A stretch of DNA of 64,000 nt, taken from Chrysophaeum taylorii. Its lineage: Eukaryota > Sar > Pelagophyceae > Pelagomonadales > Pelagomonadaceae. The notes beneath the pieces are model-generated. The model had not been told where the DNA came from. It did not search any database and worked only from the letters and a program-made list of their open reading frames with translations. The stretch is taken from contig JAQMWT010000336.1 in assembly GCA_029834535.1 (NCBI GenBank), forward strand, positions 18,902-82,901. The letters run 5' to 3'. The position numbers were made by a program, and so were the translations under genes. Below are positions 51,792-62,080 of the stretch, one piece after another. Position 1 is the first letter of the stretch, and each line of letters starts with the position of its first letter.

Positions 51792-53190
51792 CTGACTGAC
51801 TGACTGACTCTCGAGTAATGATGACTCTGAAACTTCTTCTTCTTCTTCTTATTGCCCGAGCATATTTAGGATGCCCGTCCCATCGCAGACTCCACTCGAG
51901 ATGGTGGCAGCTACGATGCGCACTTTTTAGAGCTCTGCTGGTTCTCTGCGGACTTTGTAAAAAGCTCCGTTAGCTGATAAATAAATAAATAAGGCTCCAA
52001 CCTCATACCAATAACCTCCGAAATTCTATCTCTTACAACTCCTTCTCCAAGCTGCCATCACGCCGTACCTACCAGGGGCGGCGTAAGGGAAGCGGGAATG
52101 AAAGAGAAGGAAGATATGACCGCAGTGGAGGTCTACGGCCAAGAAAGAAGCGAGAAAGCGAAAGGGGAGGGGCGGCAGAAGCGGGGTACCAATCGAGAAA
52201 ATGGAGATGAACGAAGATGAGAAAGGATGAGGATAGCAAGGAAAGAATACTTACTATTATTATTATTATTATTAAGTGGGGAAAAAAAGAGAGAAAAAGG
52301 CAAGAGAAGGCGCAAGCAGAAGAGGCGCCTCAAGAAGAGCTCCACAGAGGTCGGCGGAAGAACAGAAGGATGAAGGAATGTAGGAGAGAAGAGAGACACG
52401 ACTTTATTCAACTGGATCTACAGTACATGCTGCAGTTCGATAGGGAGGTTGCTTTTCCCTACGTCTCTCCATGGTCGTCTCCAGCCGCTTGTCGTCCTCT
52501 TGTTTTTTTTTACTTCCATAAATACCGTACTGACACTTGCTTTTTCGACCAGCAACGCGGCCAGCACCGGCGCGACCGAAATGTGATTCCCAGTCATACC
52601 ACCTGACAACTTCGCGGTGCCTTCGCGACCCGCAGTGTGTCGTTGTGAGCACGAGCTCGAGTTGATTTGCGACTAGCGCCGATGCTTTCATCATGAGTGC
52701 GGGCGCATTCTGAACAAAGCGCCAGCGAAATCAACGACCAGATGGCAGTACGGTGCAATTTCTACGAATCGGCGGATGCTGTCGGCCCCGGGGACGGCAC
52801 GTCGCTCTTTTCCGCGCGAACGCTGACGTTTCTCCGAAGGTCAGGGTGTGCCGGTCATTCTGCTGCGCAACTTCGACCCTCAGTAGTGGACGCTGCACGC
52901 GGCACATTGTGCAGCGGATGCTACTCGGCAGATCGGCGGCAACGCGAGGACGAGCACCTCACATCGTCTTCTCCTTCGCCGAGCAGTAAACATACCTACC
53001 CGAGCGTCGACACCAAAAACGTCGTCCACAGAGATTTGTGGCTCGAAGAAGAAGAAGAAGAAGAAACGTGTTGTTGTTGGGAAGTTTGGGGGTTTCGCAG
53101 TAGAGGGACCAAAGCTTTTCGCCGTAGCAGGATGATATTTTGTGAACTAAAAAGTATCCTTTTCGGTATCTTTTAGGAGTAGTCGTTGTT
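51792..53190. other. Intergenic region, no gene seen
   Basis: Contains a GACT run directly at the dehydrogenase stop (51791-51809), a TTC run (51833-51850), an AATA run (51976-51991), a TTA run (52256-52275) and purine-rich stretches. A GAAGAA run lies at 53046-53065. No coding signal. Confidence 0.5.
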
Positions 53191-54249
53191 ATGCGAGTCC
53201 TAAAAGCGACGAATCCCGCGCTGTTAGACAAGTTTTTCGACGCTCCGCGGGAGCCAACAGAAAGGCCCGGCGCGGCATACGCCCCGCAACGATCCTGGGC
53301 CGGGCAATCGACCGATCCCGAGCCGTTCTCGCGGTTGGACACGACCTCCCACGCCTTGGGGCTGCAGACGCGGTCGTCGGGGCTCGCCGGAAAGCGAGTT
53401 GTCGAGCTCGAGGACGCGCCGGCCGGAGGGGTGCTGTCCTTCGGAAGGGCGGCGCGGGACGCGGCGCGCGTGCCGCTGACCGAGGCGCAGGAGGTGGCCG
53501 CGGGCACCGACGGGCACTGCTGCGCCCTCATCGATGCCGCGCGATTCGAAAATCTCCACGTCGTACCCGAGCGCCTCGTCCCGACGGCCGGGGACGTCTA
53601 CGAGAAGAGGATAGCTCTCGCCGAGTCGGGTCGCCTCACGACGCCCGCCGAGCGTCGGGAAACGCTCGATATCGAGGTCAAAAAGCTGCGCGCCGACGGG
53701 ATTCGTCGCAAGGCAGCGGGGGAGGCGAAGCGGCTAGGTGATTTGATGCGATGGCGCCACCCCGACGGCGTATTGGGGGTCGACAGCACGGCCAACCAAA
53801 AGTCGGCCGTTTACGAGCCGGCGGCGACGCGACTGATTGCCAAGGCCGACCGCTCGCGCGAAATCGCCTGCGCGCGACGCGAGCACCTCGCCAAAAAAAC
53901 CGTCGCGAAGGATCGCCTCGGCTACGACCCCTTCCACCACGACGCCACCAAGCGCGATGAGGAGAGTACTTTTCTTCAGAGACGCGCGGCCCATCCTCCG
54001 TACGCCGACACGCACCTCCGCGTCTTCCAGAAGCACGAGGTTGTCTTCAACCCGCGCCGCGCTCAGCAGCTCCGCGATTACGACCTCAACGGTAAGCACT
54101 ACGACATTGTCACGCACACTGTTCACGAGGTCCTCCCGCCGTCCACGGAAGAGCGCGTCAACAAGCGCCTCGCCCACCCTTCCCAAAACTCCCTCGAACG
54201 CGGACGCAACCTCCAGGGAAGCTTCCTCCCGCGCGGTGCCATATTTTGA
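53191..54249 (+). CDS. Conserved-looking hypothetical protein, charged
   Basis: A 352-residue frame from a proper ATG with strong coding-like composition. Family not recognised with certainty. The N-terminal half is Ala/Arg/Pro-rich with little structure; the C-terminal half has helical, charged segments and a conserved-looking stretch around NPRRAQQLRDYDLNGKHYDI, then HEVLPPSTEERVNK, AHPSQNSLERGRNLQG. No signal peptide or membrane helix. Such protist-specific basic proteins are often flagellar, but no motif proves it. It converges with the small zinc-motif gene (stop to stop 252 bp). Confidence 0.65.
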   Translation: MRVLKATNPALLDKFFDAPREPTERPGAAYAPQRSWAGQSTDPEPFSRLDTTSHALGLQTRSSGLAGKRVVELEDAPAGGVLSFGRAARDAARVPLTEAQEVAAGTDGHCCALIDAARFENLHVVPERLVPTAGDVYEKRIALAESGRLTTPAERRETLDIEVKKLRADGIRRKAAGEAKRLGDLMRWRHPDGVLGVDSTANQKSAVYEPAATRLIAKADRSREIACARREHLAKKTVAKDRLGYDPFHHDATKRDEESTFLQRRAAHPPYADTHLRVFQKHEVVFNPRRAQQLRDYDLNGKHYDIVTHTVHEVLPPSTEERVNKRLAHPSQNSLERGRNLQGSFLPRGAIF

Positions 54250-54501
54250 CCGTACCGATAACAACAGAAAATAATGATAATGAGTTGCCAAAGAAAAGAA
54301 AGGAGAGAGGAGGAGGAACGCGGCGATGAACATGAATAGGTGCGTTCGTTCGTTCAGGAGGAGGAGGAGGAGGCTGTGGGCGACACGTGCGACGCGAAAG
54401 AACCGTCGTCCGAGAGAGGTAGGTAGGAGACTTCTCGAGAGTTTTATCTTTTTCATTCATTCTTCGAAAAGGAGAATGATGTGAGGTCTTGCAAAAGAAA
54501 C

Positions 54502-54873
54502 TCAAACGTGGAAAAGTTTGCCATTTTTGACGCGGGGAAAATGGCGCTCGTTGTAGGCGTTTGGCATCTTCTTTCCTTCGGGGAGGGGAAAGCCCTTGAT
54601 GTAGAACTCGGGGGGGACCGTGCACCGATCGTGGAGGGGACTCGCCGAGTTGAGGTTGTGCTTGCCCTCCTTGGTGGGCCGCAGGACGTGCCACTTTTTG
54701 TAAGTCCTGTCGCCTGGCAAGCCACACCGACGACACCGGCGTCCTCTGCGCTGAGCCTTTGCGAGGACGAAGCGGCCGCGCTTTGGTTGGAAGTGGAGGG
54801 CGAACCACGTCGAGATGTCCACGTCGAACTGCAGCGGGTCTTCGGCGCTCGGCTGGCTGTCCGTCTCAGACAT
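54502..54873 (-). CDS. Small hypothetical protein with possible zinc-binding CxxC
   Basis: A 123-residue frame from the ATG at 54873 (an in-frame GTG precedes). Not recognised. It has an acidic N-terminus, a RRCRRCGLPGDRTYKKW segment with a CxxC pair, and a later SPLHDRCTVPPEFY with His and Cys, which together could bind zinc. The C-terminal part is basic and aromatic (FPRVKNGKLFHV). It is short, and it could be a fragment of a mobile element; its composition is less repetitive than the flanking shadows. Confidence 0.5.
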   Translation of the reverse strand: MSETDSQPSAEDPLQFDVDISTWFALHFQPKRGRFVLAKAQRRGRRCRRCGLPGDRTYKKWHVLRPTKEGKHNLNSASPLHDRCTVPPEFYIKGFPLPEGKKMPNAYNERHFPRVKNGKLFHV

Positions 54874-55061
54874 CACCGAGAACCGTTCTCCTCAGGCGCT
54901 TTGCAAAATGCGATGTTGAACCAGTACCTGGAGTGTAGAGATTTCTGCTATCTTTCCGTTGGAACGCATACGACATAACCATGTGGGATAGCGCGCTATT
55001 TATACGCGGTTGCAATTTGAACCAAGAGAGGAAGGAAGGGGTTGTTTCGTTTTTTCACTTC

Positions 55062-55961
55062 TTATTTTTTTTGGGGGGGGGGCAGATTGCGGAGGCGGAT
55101 CTGGAGGTTGCGGAGGTTGGCCTCGGCCTTTTCGAGGGCGCGGGCCTTGGTGAGGGCGAGGGCCTCGGCGCGCTCGAGACGGGCCTGGAGTTTCTGGATC
55201 GTGGCCGCCTGGACCTCGATCGTCGAGGAGGGGATTCCTTGTTTATTATAAAGGAGTCGTCCCGGTTGTGGCGGCGGTGTGACGACGACATTGCCATCGG
55301 GGAGGTCGTCGTCCGGTTTTTTTTTTTTGGATGGGGTCTGGTGCTTGAGGAGACGCTCCTTGAGGCGGTCCTTCTCCTTGATGAGCGTGAGGATGTGCCT
55401 TTCCTTCTGGGACTTTGAATGGAGGAGGACGTCTCTCGCTCGCGTCTCTCCCTCCAAGCGGCGCTCGGCGCGCGCCACCTTTGCCTTGAGCGCGACGTTC
55501 GCCTGCGTCAGCTCCAAAATCTCGGCGTCGGCCGCGTTGAGCCTAGCCTCGCACCGCCCCAGGGACACCCGAGCGGCCGCGAGCTGTTCGACGGCGTCAT
55601 CTCGCTCCTTGCCAGTTCGGATCGTCCGGTCGGCTCGGCCCGCGACGTCTTCGGCGCTCATCGCCGCGCTTTCGGCTAGCCCCCGCGCGAGCTCCGCGAG
55701 GCCTGCGGAACGGGCCTCGGCCTCGCGCACGTGCGCGGCGCGTTCGGCCTCGACCGCTTTCCATGCGGCGGCCTCCGCGAGTTCCCGCCGCCGCCCAGCC
55801 TTGAGCGAGTCGACTGTTTCGCGCGCGAGACGCACTTCCCGCTCGAGCCGCACCTTGCTTTCCTCGAGGGCTCGGTGCTTCGCCTCTTGCGCTTGCCAGG
55901 ACCCCCCGAGCCGCACCTTTGGGGCCGACGCCGTCAGCTTGCGGGTCACGACGTGGACCAT
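55062..55961 (-). CDS. Coiled-coil protein, Ala/Arg/Glu-rich
   Basis: A 299-residue frame using the ATG at 55961 (upstream only TTG). It is almost entirely a charged helix: EAKHRALEESKVRLEREVRL, ERDDAVEQLAAARVSLGRCEA, ELTQANVALKAKVARAERRL, then after a Pro-rich hinge (VTPPPQPG) a second coil ATIQKLQARLERAEALAL. No catalytic domain. It probably has a cytoskeletal or scaffold role, but this is only from shape. A homopolymer T run (55318-55328) encodes the KKKK stretch. A G run near the stop (55071-55082) follows the PPPQKK end. Confidence 0.65.
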   Translation of the reverse strand: MVHVVTRKLTASAPKVRLGGSWQAQEAKHRALEESKVRLEREVRLARETVDSLKAGRRRELAEAAAWKAVEAERAAHVREAEARSAGLAELARGLAESAAMSAEDVAGRADRTIRTGKERDDAVEQLAAARVSLGRCEARLNAADAEILELTQANVALKAKVARAERRLEGETRARDVLLHSKSQKERHILTLIKEKDRLKERLLKHQTPSKKKKPDDDLPDGNVVVTPPPQPGRLLYNKQGIPSSTIEVQAATIQKLQARLERAEALALTKARALEKAEANLRNLQIRLRNLPPPQKK

Positions 55962-56322
55962 GATTTGTTTTCCAACGACGATCGTCGCAAAGGGTTTCAA
56001 TTCATCAATTACGAGTAGTGTGGCGGTGCCTTTCCCTACCTTCCTAGTGACATCACTCGCCGCATCTACCGTGAGTGGGGGATCGCCAGCGCATTAGGCC
56101 GGGCTCGCTCTGCCCTCACCGCCCTCACCCATGTCGCCGCCTCGGGGAACCCCACCCAGGCCGCCCGATCCCAGCAGGACGTCACCCTTCGTCGCACATA
56201 CGCCCGGCGGCAGCATGCGTACGACCTCTGGGCGGGGCCCGTCCTCTCTTCGCCTGCCCCACGACTCGGCGATGACCCCGACTAGGTCCCGCATACCTAC
56301 CTATCTCCGCCCGTCAGGCTAA

Positions 56323-56359
56323 TCCCTCCTACCCCACAAAACCACCCACATCCTTCATG
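56323..56359 (-). repeat. 37-bp dispersed repeat, copy B
   Basis: Exact reverse complement of 34778-34814. On this strand it begins TCCCTCCTACCCCACAAA. Lies inside the LTR candidate region. Confidence 0.8.
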
Positions 56360-56389
56360 TACCACACGCGCACCCCCCTCGTCGTAACA

Positions 56390-56480
56390 GTCGACGTTTA
56401 AAGACACCATACCTCTCACATCTTTCATGACCCCCACACCCCTCTTAGCAGTCGACCTTTAAAGACACCATCATGCCTCT
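56390..56480. repeat. Imperfect direct repeat with CAGTCGAC-TTTAAAGACACCAT
   Basis: The motif occurs at about 56390-56412 and again at 56450-56472 with one mismatch, followed by related CTCTC stretches. Seen directly. Confidence 0.8.
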
Positions 56481-57125
56481 CTCTCTTGTGAGAAGCAATT
56501 TTGTAGCATTCTTGCTATCGTATACCATCTCTCCATCTTGCTGAGAGGCTTGGTGAGCGTGAGCAAGGTGTGTGGATGGCATATCCGACCCCGAGTCCGT
56601 CTTTTCCTCGTTCAGTGAGGTCTAGGACGAGTCGGTGAGCGCCCCCTTTGTCACCAGGGGGTCGGGAGTGGTTTTTCTGTGCCGCCATACGTGGTGGAGT
56701 ACACGAGATCGTGCGACTACACCGGTCGCCGACGAACGAGTGCTGCCGTACGTATTGTATTACGTGGTCCGGATTTGCACGTGTGCCCTGATCAAGCACG
56801 CGGAGTTCCAGTGGACCGGTTTGCGTTGAGATATACGCGGACTTTATTGTGCTCGTGCGTTCCGAGAGACGACGAATACGCGTGCGAGTTGGAAATCGCA
56901 GCGCATTCTCCCGGGAATTGATTTTGGTAGAGCTGAACGGCGGAAGCTGTTAGCGAGTGGGATCGCTACCCACGGGCATTTTGGGGCATTTTGGATTGCC
57001 AGCGGATTGGAATTCCGTGAGTGCTGTTTTTACAGCGACAGATAGCGTTGTTGGGATCAACGTGCATTACTTCGAGTGGTCGGATCCGGACGTGTTTCGA
57101 GATTCGCATCGACATTTGATATAGT

Positions 57126-58991
57126 ATGGATACAGACGCAGACGTGCGTGAGGAAGAATCTCCTCCAGTTCTTCCCGCCGCCCCTGAGATAGGCCGCGAG
57201 GAAGGTGAATTAAGAGAGGCCGAGGCAGTCGACGTTGCTGACTTGCCCCCTGACGTGCCTCCGGATACTGCCATTTTTTCGCCGTTGAGTCCAACGACCC
57301 CGGACCGTGGCGAGCGTGTTACGATTGAGCGCGGATCTGCGCAGCCCGAAGTCGACTTCGTGAAGACCTCGAGCGGAGACGTCGCGAAAATGAACGATTA
57401 GCTGAGCGTTTTGCCCGTGAAAGGGCTGAAGCGAAAGAGGAAGCGGCTCGACGGGAAGTTGACATGCTCAATGATGCATTGCAGCAAGAGATTGAGACAT
57501 CGAAGACCCTACGTGAAGAGGTTGAACGATTTCGTCGTGAACGAGATGAATTGTTAGCCGAACGTACGCGTCGTGAGAGTAGCCGCGAACGACCCGTGAG
57601 TCGACCCGAATCGGAAACGCCCGTGAGGCCGCCTGAACCGGAAAGGAACAAGGAAACGGGGAATGAACCTCCGCCCCGAGTCGATACGGAGACTGAGGGT
57701 AGGGCGGAAGCTGAGGATGAAGGTACGAAAATTTTACGGGGATTATCGCGGGGAATAACGCAGACGGTTGCGGACGCCTTCGAAAAGGCCAACTTGAGCC
57801 GATCCCGTCGCCCCACTTCCAGTTTGAAGCCTGACAACTTCAAACTCGTCATCGACGGCCGGGATTGACGGCAACTCAATTTGGATTCGGCAGCGGTGAT
57901 GCATACTTTAGCGGATGACCATTACTCGGTCGAGAAATTACATTACTTATTACCGGTGCATCTACGGGACACCGTTGCACCAATTTTTGAGGAACACTTG
58001 CAGAAATACGGGGAGCTCTGCGATGAGCTACCGCACGGTCCGTCGTTTTACTTGAAATTGGATGCTGACGATGAAGAGCATGGAGCCTCGGTTCGTCGCA
58101 TCCGTCGTCTTAATCAGACGTATTGCGATAAAATTCTGGATTACTTTAGATCGACTTGCCGACCTCCGAGCACGCAGCAGGAGCTGCTCGACAAGCTGCG
58201 GAAGGTCACCCAGGCTGAAGAAGTCTGGGGAGCGGCACGTGCAGACGTATTGTACCAAATTTCAATCGGAAGCCTTGGCTTTTTGTTCCGTGTCCAGCCG
58301 CACGATGGATGATGTCGATATCCTCGACCAGCTTATCAGTGGGTTGACATCCAAGGAGTTGAGGACCCGTGTGCGGACTATGAGGAGCGGACATCCTGAT
58401 AGTTACTTGACTTTTAAGTCGATGGTGGCGCTTATTACGCGGCTCGAGAACGACATGCGAAAGTTGATGGAGGAGGAGAAGGACCAAGGCCCTCCTAATC
58501 CGAAATCGAATAAACCGCCGCGAGGGCGGGGAGGTCGAGCTATGGCCTCCGATCAACAAGCCAAGCAAGATGCGGATAAACCGTCTGGGAATACGGATCC
58601 GCTGATTTTACGAGATCCTTCTTGGTGGTGCAAGAAGACGCGCAAGGACTGCGAATTCTTCTGGACCATCCATGATGAAGATGAACACGGAAATCGCGTG
58701 GTTTGCAACCGCGATCCGGACCGTTATTACTGTGCGATGTGGAAGCGCATTCGAAAGCAGAAGAAGCAACCCATATCGCGTTCCGATTGGGAGAAGCGTG
58801 ATGATGCATCTCATGCGAACGCCACGCGCGGATCGGAGCCTTCTAATGAAATTCAAACGGCCCTCACCGAGCTTGGAACCACAATGGCGACCATGGTGAG
58901 CGAGGTCAGAGGCATCAAAGATATCAAATCGCCTTCTACTCGACAGCGAGACGGACGATCACCTTCTAGACGATCGTCGCGCCGACATTGA
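57126..58991 (+). pseudogene. Retroelement gag-like region (interrupted)
   Basis: ATG at 57126 (MDTDADVREEESPPVL). After a +1 shift near 57370 the frame carries a coiled coil (RERAEAKEEAARREVDML, REEVERFRRERDEL); an in-frame TGA follows near 57866; then DSAAVMHTLADDHYSVEKL and, after another shift near 58200, VQTYCTKFQSEALAF and DILDQLISGLTSKELRTRV, typical of the retrotransposon gag capsid region. A Cys/His cluster (WWCKKTRKDC ... DPDRYYCAMW, 58624-58740) stands where nucleocapsid zinc knuckles are expected, though spacing is unlike CCHC. Ends at 58991. Confidence 0.7.
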
Positions 58992-59529
58992 AGCAAGAGC
59001 CCTGATCGAAAGGCCAATACTCCTCAAACCAGCCCGAGTCCCCGCCGTCGCCGCCATAGCCGGAGCTCTAGTCGCAATTCGCGCCGGCACAGACGTCATC
59101 GACAACGCGATGACGAATATGACGGAGGCCGATATCAGGATAGTTCGGGACATTCGAGCGCAACTTTCGCGTTCCAATCTTTATGCGACGCGCCGCCATC
59201 GTCGAGAGTTGTCCTTTACCCGACGGCGCGCCCCGCCCGAGTCTCCGATGATGTTGCCGATGCCGCTGTGACGAGCAGCCATCGCTTGCAACAGGAGCAA
59301 AATACCACCAACGCTCGGATCGTTCGGTGGCCTTCTACATCGTATGTGGAAGCAATATCAGATGCCACTTTGGATTCTCCGCACTACTGGGAAGACTCAG
59401 ATTCGGAGACCGACGAACCCATGCCGCAGGTTCCAGTGTCCCCCCATTCGTCAATGTGCATGTCTTGCATGGCAGTTCACGATGATGACGTTAGACCTTT
59501 TTGAGTTGACGTCGGGGACGATATCTTCT

Positions 59530-59615
59530 TTTCCTACGCCTCCCCCCCCGAGACCGTTTTAGCCGAGACCGTTTTAGCCGATGTTGAGACCGTTTTAGCC
59601 GATGTTTTAGCCGAC
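59530..59615 (+). repeat. Short tandem repeat GAGACCGTTTTAGCC
   Basis: The block GAGACCGTTTTAGCCGA recurs three times with spacing 15-24 bp, and shorter TTTTAGCCGA copies follow. It sits at the gag/protease junction. Seen directly. Confidence 0.85.
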
Positions 59616-59639
59616 ACAGTTTTGGTCGCAGCAGAGCAG

Positions 59640-60398
59640 ACTACAGCGGCGCCGATGGAGGAGAAGTTGACGGGGATGTCCGATTTGATGGACGAGAAAC
59701 GACGATTGCCAGAAGAGATAAAGGAGGAAATATATGTGCCTCCGATTGATAAGTGTCAGAATTTGTTGTCAGCGAAACTGGGGAATGAGGAAGCAGCCGA
59801 AGCGGCGAGCGCCAATATAGATTCAGAGGCGAGATGCGGAACGCCAGATATGGCAGCGGTGACGATGCAGATGCCGGGCGATGCGAAACCGGAGATACGA
59901 TGTCATCACACTGCACTTTCGCCGAGCGATGGGGAAAAGATCGAGCAAGACCTCATCACCATCGGTTCTTTGGACCCTGGTACACTTACGTTTATAGTTG
60001 GTCATATTTACAGACGACGAGACGGGCCGAAGTTCGCAACGACTTTACGCGTGGGTGGAATGGCTGAAGTCTCCTATATTTGTCGTGGGATGGTCGAAAA
60101 ACTGGCAAAGGATAGTATCATCCTTGACCGGGGCGATCTTCCAGTCGAGCGCACCCTGTATGGGTCAGGATTGAATAAGACGACTATCCGCAAATGGGTC
60201 GCATTGCGAATTGCGCTCGCGGGCGACGTGGCCGTTCCAGTTGTTGCCATTGTGGCCGATTCTAATCATCTATTTTTGCAGGGAGCGCGCGATATTCGGG
60301 TGTTGGGAGCCATAGCGGACTACCCGCGAAATCGCATTGCGCTTCTCCGCACACAAGTCGCCTATGGGCGCAAGAAGTTAAAGGTACAGGATCGATGA
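59640..60398 (+). pseudogene. Retroelement protease-like domain with altered active site
   Basis: The frame (first codon TTG at 59622, no ATG needed within a polyprotein) is Glu-rich then ends with a domain like gypsy aspartic proteases: AEVSYICRGMVEKLAKD, LNKTTIRKWVALRIALAG, VAVPVVAIVAD, LFLQGARDIRVLGAI. The residues before AEVSYI read RVGGM, whereas aspartic proteases need a D-T/S-G triad there, so the catalytic Asp is missing in this copy, either by mutation or local frame damage. Confidence 0.6.
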
Positions 60399-60697
60399 GT
60401 CGATTCTCCGATTTTGACGTTCAGAACAACTTAATGACGAGCGCAATCCCGTGGTAGTTCAGGTTTATGGGCAACAGCACCATGCGATGCAAAAGAGCCT
60501 GAGCACAGTTGAGAACCGAGTCTACGCTCGCTTGTGCAAGATGAAGACCTCCAGCGTCCACCGCCGAAACGAGCGGGAGCTTCGACGACCTGGGGAGTCC
60601 CTCCAGTTACGCCTTCTCGAAGTTCGAACAGCGATGCCTATGAAGTGATAGCCTATGCTGCGCGCACGAGAAGGTCGACCCTGGGCGCACCTACTGC

Positions 60698-62080
60698 GTG
60701 CCAGTCGCTCTTTCAGAGCTCATGGAAACCGGGCTAGTTTTCGTTGCTACGTCTTCTGGGTACGAGCAACTCGGGGTAGTCGATGGAATGTGTTCTTCTC
60801 CTGAGGATCATGATAAGTTCGCAGATCGAGTGGCGATATCCTCTATCCAGGATGTGCCGACCGTGATTACTCAAGGTGAAGTTCTCGCTTAGGGCGATAT
60901 TGTTTGTTTTGATGACGAGCTGAATGCTGAGACTGTCGACGATTTAACGAAGGATGGTGAAGCCGAATCTAACAAGGCTAACCTATCATTCACTGTTTCG
61001 GTCGCAAGCCACCTGACTCAAGGCGATGCGGCTCCCGAACCGATGCTTTTGAGCTCGGTGCAGAAGGCGTCTCCTTCTGCCGATAAGAAGAAGAATTCTC
61101 GTCAAGAATCGCTCGGTAACGACGATTTCAACCGACGAACTGACGAGGAGGAAAAGAAAAGCCGAGAAGTTACAGAAGGCGAGATTCGCCGAAGGTTTGA
61201 AAAGGTCCACTGGGTGCCGATCACGTATCGCAAGGTTGTGATGCTCTTTAGCGGCACCGGAGGAAGTACTTTAGGACTGCAACGAGCGAGTGAGTTGTGC
61301 GGGACGTCGTTTCGAGTCGTCCTTGCTCTTGACTCTTCAACAGCTGCCAACAAGGTTCATCAGAAGAATTTTCCGAAGATACCTGTGGTTCAGCACACGC
61401 TCCGCGGACGATATGACTCGACCCTCCGATTGATCAAGGCTTATTTGCCTGAAGCAGAATGGTCATCGTCGATGTGTATAGCGTCTCCACCCTGCGTTTA
61501 TTCCGCACTCTGCAACTTGACATCCAGAGATGTTGGCAGGGGTGTTACGGCCACTAACTGGACGATGAAGCTGTGTAAAATGGCTGGCTTCATGATGTGG
61601 CTGATTGAACAGGAGGCGTCCCCATTATTTCTTATATAGCGCGTTTACACCCTTACGTGTACGTCGTCAATTTTCATGATATCACGCCCACTCTGATGAG
61701 CTCTCGCGTGCGATTGTTGGTTTCCAGTCACCTACTGCACTTGCAAGAGGCTCCGAAGACATGCGTGAATATGCAACAAAAATTTGCTGCAGCTTTAGGT
61801 TACGCTCATGAACGCCACCTGCTCCAGCTGAATAATCTCGGCTCGTCGAGAGAAGCAACAGATACGGCTTACACCGATACGCGAGTTCCTCTTCGTTTGG
61901 GACCGCATCGCTCGGACACTCAGCCTTTGACTCTCGAGATGACGGCCGAGTTGCTCACGATGCCGGTGGACCATGATTGGGCTAGCTTGTCTAAGACAGA
62001 TTCGTTCAAACATTTAGCGCCTGTCGTCCCTCCAGACACTCTTGCGATTTTAGCAGTCGATCTGCACAGTTATTTGCGAA
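60698..62080 (+). pseudogene. C5 cytosine DNA methyltransferase domain inside the retroelement
   Basis: The domain transfers a methyl group from S-adenosylmethionine to cytosine C5. Frame 60698-61639 (one in-frame TAG at 60890-60892): a Lys/Glu-rich leader, then motif I LFSGTGGSTLGLQ (61244-61282), VVLALDSSTAANKVHQKNFP (motif II region), and catalytic motif IV ASPPCVYSALC with Cys codon at 61493-61495. A frame change near 61637-61660 leads to MSSRVRLLVSS (motif VIII, 61694-61726), TAELLTMPVDHDW (motif IX region, 61942-61980) and LAPVVPPDTLA (motif X, about 62013-62045). Motif order is normal (I, IV, VIII, IX, X); target-recognition region is very short. It lies between the protease-like and reverse transcriptase segments of a gypsy element. 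Not a host gene: no own promoter, same strand and same style as the flanking pol. Confidence 0.8.

Larger units (their letters stand above)
55962..57125. other. Left flank of the gypsy element; LTR candidate region
   Basis: No gene is supported. Contains an imperfect tandem repeat of about 60 bp around 56346-56480 (units with CAGTCGACNTTTAAAGACACCAT) and the 37-bp dispersed repeat at 56323-56359. A 5' LTR and primer-binding site are expected between here and 57126, but without the 3' LTR they cannot be delimited. Confidence 0.4.
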
